Origin: Geodermatophilus chilensis
Lineage (GTDB): Bacteria; Actinomycetota; Actinomycetes; Mycobacteriales; Geodermatophilaceae
Length of the DNA stretch: 37,210 nt
Reading direction: 5' to 3'
Assembly: GCF_002802985.1 (NCBI RefSeq)
Contig: NZ_NVPT01000029.1
Coordinates: 1 to 37,210, forward strand
Shown here: positions 33,518 through 37,210 of the stretch, in pieces
Layout: each line of letters begins with the position of its first letter
How positions within the stretch are numbered: position 1 is the first letter of the stretch
Position numbers and translations under genes: made by a program
Notes under the pieces: generated by a model
What the model was told of the DNA's origin: nothing
Database searches by the model: none
The model's input: only the letters and a program-made list of their open reading frames with translations

Positions 33518-34450
33518 TCAGCGGGCCGCCGCCAGCTCCTCTCGCTCGAGGGCCTCGCGGTCGGACTCGAGGACGTCGGCCGCGGCCACCACGATGTTCG
33601 GGTCCGGCCGCCCGACGACCGCCTCGTCCTTGCCCTCGTAGGGCAGCGAGCCGAGCACGTGACGCAGCGCCTCCAGCCGGGCGCGCTTCTTGTCGTTGCT
33701 CTTGATCACCGTCCACGGCGCGTGGTCGGTGTCGGTGGCGGCGAACATCGCCTCCTTCGCCGCGGTGTAGTCGTCCCAGCGGTCCAGGGAGGCCAGGTCG
33801 GTGGGGGAGAGCTTCCACTGCCGCACCGGGTCGATCCGCCGCACGATGAAGCGGGTGCGCTGCTCGCGCCGGGAGACGGAGAACCAGAACTTCACCAGGC
33901 GGATGCCGCTGTCGACGAGCATCCGCTCGAACTCCGGCGCCTGTCGCATGAACCGCTCGTACTGCTCGTCGGTGCAGTAGCCCATGACCCGCTCGACGCC
34001 GGCGCGGTTGTACCAGGACCGGTCGAACAGGGCGATCTCCCCGGCGGCCGGCAGGTGCTGCACGTAGCGCTGGAAGTACCACTGGGTCTGCTCGCGCTCC
34101 GACGGCTTGTCCAGCGCGATGACCTTGGTGCCGCGCGGGTTGAGGTGCTCGGTGAAGCGCTTGATCGTGCCGCCCTTGCCCGCGGCGTCGCGGCCCTCGA
34201 ACAGGACGACGAGCTGCTGGCCGGTCTCCTTCACCCAGCCCTGCAGCCGCAGCAGCTGGATCTGCAGCCGGCGCTTCTCCCGCTCGTACTCCCTGCGCGG
34301 CAGCCGCTCGATGTACGGGTAGCCCTCCCGCCAGGTCTCGATCCGCCTGCCGTCGGGGCCGAACAGCTCGCCGTCGTCGTCCCAGTCCTCGTCGGAGTCG
34401 TCCTCGGGGAGGGCCTGCAACCGGTACCGGGAGACGTCGATCTCGGACAC
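33518..34450 (-). CDS. ppk2: Polyphosphate kinase 2
   Basis: The 310-residue enzyme transfers phosphate between polyphosphate and nucleotides (PPK2 family). The start is GTG 34448-34450 (VSEIDVSRYRLQALPEDD); an in-frame ATG at 34483 lies beyond the palindrome. An acidic N-terminal arm (about 12-30) precedes the motif GPDGRRIETWREGYPY. Walker A is FEGRDAAGKGGTIKRF (84-99) and Walker B FDRSWYNRAGVE (142-153); the lid follows with RREQRTRFIVRRIDPVRQWKLSPTD. All family residues appear present. The form with a single PPK2 domain and this N-terminal arm fits the class that phosphorylates nucleoside diphosphates, which is an inference. It is divergent from the sacsin-like gene across the palindrome at 34451-34474. 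Confidence 0.93.
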   Translation of the reverse strand: MSEIDVSRYRLQALPEDDSDEDWDDDGELFGPDGRRIETWREGYPYIERLPRREYEREKRRLQIQLLRLQGWVKETGQQLVVLFEGRDAAGKGGTIKRFTEHLNPRGTKVIALDKPSEREQTQWYFQRYVQHLPAAGEIALFDRSWYNRAGVERVMGYCTDEQYERFMRQAPEFERMLVDSGIRLVKFWFSVSRREQRTRFIVRRIDPVRQWKLSPTDLASLDRWDDYTAAKEAMFAATDTDHAPWTVIKSNDKKRARLEALRHVLGSLPYEGKDEAVVGRPDPNIVVAAADVLESDREALEREELAAAR

Positions 34451-34474
34451 GCATGGAGGGGTACCCCTCCATGC
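34451..34474. promoter_or_regulatory. Perfect 24-bp palindrome between ppk2 and the sacsin-like gene
   Basis: Twelve-base arms meet at a central GGTACC: the left arm reads GCATGGAGGGGT and the right arm is its exact reverse complement, with no spacer. It directly abuts the ppk2 GTG (34450) and ends 18 bases before the GTG of the divergent gene, so a dimeric protein bound here could control both. A cruciform or mRNA hairpin is also possible. Confidence 0.8.
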
Positions 34475-34480
34475 CGCTGC

Positions 34481-34486
34481 CATGCT
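34481..34486 (+). promoter_or_regulatory. Possible -10 hexamer before the sacsin-like gene
   Basis: CATGCT ends six bases before GTG 34493. The first base departs from TANNNT, so the match is weak, but the spacing is the same as before the genes at 9951, 11017 and 15685. Confidence 0.3.
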
Positions 34487-34492
34487 GGCGGC

Positions 34493-37210
34493 GTGGCCGA
34501 CCCCTCCGATGCCCCGGGCGCCGACCCCTTCGACACCGCCGGGCTGCGCCGACGGGTGCTCGCCGCCTGGGCCGACTCCCCGGCCCGCTTCCGCGAGGAC
34601 GCCAACGCCGAGGAGGACCTCGTCCGCGGCGGCTACCGCGACCGGCTGCTGGTCGAGCTGGCGCAGAACGCCGCCGACGCCGCCGCCCGCGGGGGCGTGC
34701 CGGGGCGGCTGCGGCTCGAGCTGGCCGACGACGGCGCCGGGGGAGAGGTGCTGCGCGCGGCGAACACCGGCGCCCCGCTCGACGCCGCCGGGGTCCAGGG
34801 CCTGGCCACGCTCCGCGCCTCGGCCAAGCGCGACGAGCTCGGTTCCGTGGGCCGGTTCGGGGTCGGGTTCGCGGCGGTGCTGGCCGTCACCGACGCGCCC
34901 GAGGTGCACTCGACCACCGGCGGGGTCGCCTTCGGTGCCGACCGCACCCGCGCCGAGGTCGCTGCCGTGCCCGCGCTGACCGACGAGCTGGCCCGCCGGG
35001 ACGGCGCGGTCCCCGTGCTGCGGCTGCCCTGGCCGGCCCGGGGGACGCCGCCGGAGGGCTTCGCCACCGAGGTGGTGCTGCCGCTGCGCGCCGGCTCGCG
35101 CGTGGCCGTCCGGACCGCGCTGGAGGAGCTCGAGACCGAGTTGCTGCTCGCGCTGCCCGGGCTGGCCGCGGTCGACGTCGTCCTCGACGGGACGGTGCGG
35201 TCGCTGTCGGCGCGGTACGCGGGCCCACGGGCGCAGCTGACCGACGGCGACCGGACGACGACCTGGCGGCTCGAGCGGCGGGACGGCGTGCTGCCCGAGG
35301 ACCTGCTCGCCGGCCGGCCGGTCGAGGAACGGGAGCGGCGCGCCTGGACGCTGACCTGGGCGGTGCCCCTGGACGACGACGGCCGCCCGGTGCCGCTGCC
35401 GCTGCCGCAGCGGGTGCACGGGCCGACGCCCAGTGACGAGCCGCTGACCCTGCCCGCCCGGCTGATCGCGCCGTTCCCGCTGGGTCCCGACCGGCGGCAC
35501 GTGCTGCCCGGGCCGGTCACCGACGCGCTGGTGGCCGAGGCGGCCGCCGCCTACGCCGACCTGCTCGCCGGCCTCGCGGGCGACGCGGCCGTGCTCGCGC
35601 TGGTGCCGCGGATCGGGCTGGCCGGCGCCGAGCTCGACGCGGCCCTGTGCACCGCGGCGCTGGAGCGGCTCCGCGAGGCCGCCTGGCTGCCGGTCGCCGG
35701 GGCCGGGTGCGACCGGCAGACCCCGGGCCGGGCCGCGGTGCTCGCCGAGCCGACCGAGGAGCGGGTGGCCGCGCTGACCGGCGTCCTGCCCGGCCTGCTG
35801 CCGGCCGGGTGGTCCCGGCGCGGCGACGCCCCCGCGCTCGCCGCCCTGGGTGTGCGCCGCGTCGGCACCGCCGAGGCGGTGGAGGCGGTGCGGGGCGTCG
35901 CCCGGCCGCCGGCGTGGTGGGCTCGGCTGTACGCCGCCCTGGACGGCGTCGAGCGCAAGGAGCTGGCCGCGCTGCCGGTGCCGCTCGCCGACGGGCGCAC
36001 CGCCCACGGGCCGGCCGGGGTCCTGCTGCCCGACGAGGGCCTGCCGGTGGCTCGGCTGGGCCCGCTGGGGCTGCGGGTGGCCGCCCCCGACGCCGTCGCC
36101 CTGCCCGCCGCCCGCCGGCTGCTGGAGCGGCTCGGCGCCCGGCCCGCGACCGCCGCCGCGGTGCTCGCCGACCCGGAGGTGCGGGCGGCGGTCGAGGCCT
36201 CGGTCGACGCGGCCGACGACGGCTGGGACACCGACCGCGACCCGGCCGCGTTCGCCGACGCCGTCCTGGCCCTGGTCGCCGCGGCCGGCACCGCGCCCGG
36301 GGAGCTGCCGTGGCTGGCCGAGCTGGCGCTGCCCGACGCCGACGGCGGCTGGGCGCCGGCGGGGGAGCTGATGCTGCCCGGGTCGCGGTTCGCCGCCGTG
36401 CTGGCCGACGGCGCCCTGGGCGTGCTGGACCCCGCCCTGGACGCCGACCGGGACGTGCTGCGTGCGGTCGGCGTCCTCGACGGCTTCGCCCTGGTGTCCG
36501 CCGAGGACCCCGACGACCTGGACGTCGACGGCGCGCAGGACTGGGCCGACGCCGTCCTCGACCGGCTGCCCGCCGACGCGCCCCCGCCGGCCTGGCCGCC
36601 GCTGACCGCGGTCCGGGACCTCGAGCTGGTCGCCGACTGGGCCGGCGCGCTGCCGCTGCTGACCGAGCTGCCCGCCGAGGCGTGGGCCGACGTCGTCCTC
36701 GACGGGCTGTCGGTGCCCGGCTACCTGCGCTGGTGGCTGGGCACCCACCCGGTGCTCGGCGGGCGGCGTCCGGACCGGCTGCGGCACCCGGCCGCCACGG
36801 AGTTGCAGGGACTGTACGAACCGGCCGATGTCGCCCCCGACCTGCTCGAGCTGCTGCGGCCACCGGCCTCGGTGGACGACGTGCTCGCCGACGTCGACGG
36901 CGCACTCGACCTGATCGACCGGCTCGGCGACCCCCGCCGGACCGTCGGCCCGGCGGTGCTGCGCGCCGTGCACGCCCGCCTCGCCGCGGCGCTGGACGGC
37001 GTCGACGTGGACCCGCCGGACCGGGTACGGGTGGCCCCGGACCGCGTGGTGCCCGCCGGGGAGGCCGTCGTGCTCGACGCCCCGTGGTTACAGCCACTGG
37101 TCGATCCCGCGCTCGTGCCCGCGGGCGGGGCGCCGGGGCCGGTCGCCGACCTGCTGGACCTGCCGCTGGCCTCCGAGGTGGTGCGGGCGCGGGTGGAGAG
37201 CCGGCCGGCG
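34493..37210 (+). CDS. Large protein with sacsin-type N-terminal ATP-binding domain (runs off edge)
   Basis: The frame is open from GTG 34493 to the right edge: 906 residues with no stop. Residues about 15-200 form an HSP90/GHKL-like ATPase as found at the N-terminus of sacsin. LLVELAQNAADAAARGG carries the Glu and Asn of the N box, LRLELADDGAGGEVLRAANTGAPLD the G1-type region, and KRDELGSVGRFGVGFAAVLAVTDAP the glycine-rich lid. The rest (about 200-906) is Leu/Ala/Asp-rich and shows no motif I recognise; repeated patterns such as LPWLAELALPDADGGWAPAGELMLP suggest structural repeats. There is no membrane segment. Actinobacteria carry such proteins near 1000 residues, so little should be missing. 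The function is unknown; a chaperone-like role is inferred from the ATPase family. Confidence 0.85.
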   Translation, partial: MADPSDAPGADPFDTAGLRRRVLAAWADSPARFREDANAEEDLVRGGYRDRLLVELAQNAADAAARGGVPGRLRLELADDGAGGEVLRAANTGAPLDAAGVQGLATLRASAKRDELGSVGRFGVGFAAVLAVTDAPEVHSTTGGVAFGADRTRAEVAAVPALTDELARRDGAVPVLRLPWPARGTPPEGFATEVVLPLRAGSRVAVRTALEELETELLLALPGLAAVDVVLDGTVRSLSARYAGPRAQLTDGDRTTTWRLERRDGVLPEDLLAGRPVEERERRAWTLTWAVPLDDDGRPVPLPLPQRVHGPTPSDEPLTLPARLIAPFPLGPDRRHVLPGPVTDALVAEAAAAYADLLAGLAGDAAVLALVPRIGLAGAELDAALCTAALERLREAAWLPVAGAGCDRQTPGRAAVLAEPTEERVAALTGVLPGLLPAGWSRRGDAPALAALGVRRVGTAEAVEAVRGVARPPAWWARLYAALDGVERKELAALPVPLADGRTAHGPAGVLLPDEGLPVARLGPLGLRVAAPDAVALPAARRLLERLGARPATAAAVLADPEVRAAVEASVDAADDGWDTDRDPAAFADAVLALVAAAGTAPGELPWLAELALPDADGGWAPAGELMLPGSRFAAVLADGALGVLDPALDADRDVLRAVGVLDGFALVSAEDPDDLDVDGAQDWADAVLDRLPADAPPPAWPPLTAVRDLELVADWAGALPLLTELPAEAWADVVLDGLSVPGYLRWWLGTHPVLGGRRPDRLRHPAATELQGLYEPADVAPDLLELLRPPASVDDVLADVDGALDLIDRLGDPRRTVGPAVLRAVHARLAAALDGVDVDPPDRVRVAPDRVVPAGEAVVLDAPWLQPLVDPALVPAGGAPGPVADLLDLPLASEVVRARVESRPA

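Noticed and set aside
33518-36973. 1151-residue minus-strand frame including ppk2
   Set aside because: Only the last 310 residues are PPK2; the rest is antisense to the sacsin-like gene and has Gln/Gly/Arg-rich shadow composition.
1-37210. tRNA or rRNA genes, including a tRNA att site
   Set aside because: I saw no tRNA cloverleaf or rRNA sequence; the integration point is in a protein-coding gene.

Overview
The window is very GC-rich, uses many GTG starts, and shows short leaders or none. Its gene content (DUF222/HNH endonuclease, WYL regulator, mycothiol-type DinB protein, type II NADH dehydrogenase, PPK2) points to a high-GC actinobacterium. A member of the Geodermatophilaceae (Blastococcus, Geodermatophilus or Modestobacter type) is my best guess, but this is inferred from gene style, not from a marker gene.

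Region 1 (1-3080) is accessory DNA. It holds the tail of an IS256-like transposase, a 3'-truncated IS982-family transposase, a striking array of TGAGAC/GTCTCA hexamers spaced about one helical turn apart, a strong hairpin terminator, and a large serine recombinase. The recombinase abuts a 5'-decapitated aldo/keto reductase gene (3070-3912). The break lies a few bases from the codon for the catalytic tyrosine, so this looks like one att end of an integrated element whose other end lies left of the window.

Region 2 (3914-10757) is chromosomal. It carries an SRPBCC protein, a coiled-coil protein, a MarR-MFS operon (GTGA overlap, 17-bp palindromic operator), GNAT remnants, a divergent DinB/WYL pair with a small coupled ORF, a CAP-domain lipoprotein and an SDR.

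Region 3 (10758-13537) is decaying repeat-type DNA. It holds a DUF222/HNH endonuclease gene with two compensating frameshifts, whose 3' end is fused to an IS110-family transposase fragment. Upstream of that fragment is a non-coding stretch with a hairpin and a 20-bp direct repeat.

Region 4 (13538-25145) holds a membrane diguanylate cyclase and a soluble HtrA-like protease. A tight plus-strand run follows: amylosucrase, YbdK-type carboxylate-amine ligase, SDR, erythromycin-esterase-like protein and alpha/beta hydrolase. It meets a convergent type II NADH dehydrogenase. A second hydrolase, a cupredoxin lipoprotein and a DoxX-like membrane protein come next.

Region 5 (25257-37210) holds a DEAD-box RNA helicase, a divergent GlxA/AraC regulator and MFS transporter, a small unknown protein and a SnoaL-like protein. 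A minus-strand set of PPK2, aldehyde dehydrogenase and GMC oxidoreductase follows; the last two would act in sequence (alcohol to aldehyde to acid). Divergent from ppk2, across a perfect 24-bp palindrome, is a long gene with a sacsin-type N-terminal ATP-binding domain that runs off the right edge.
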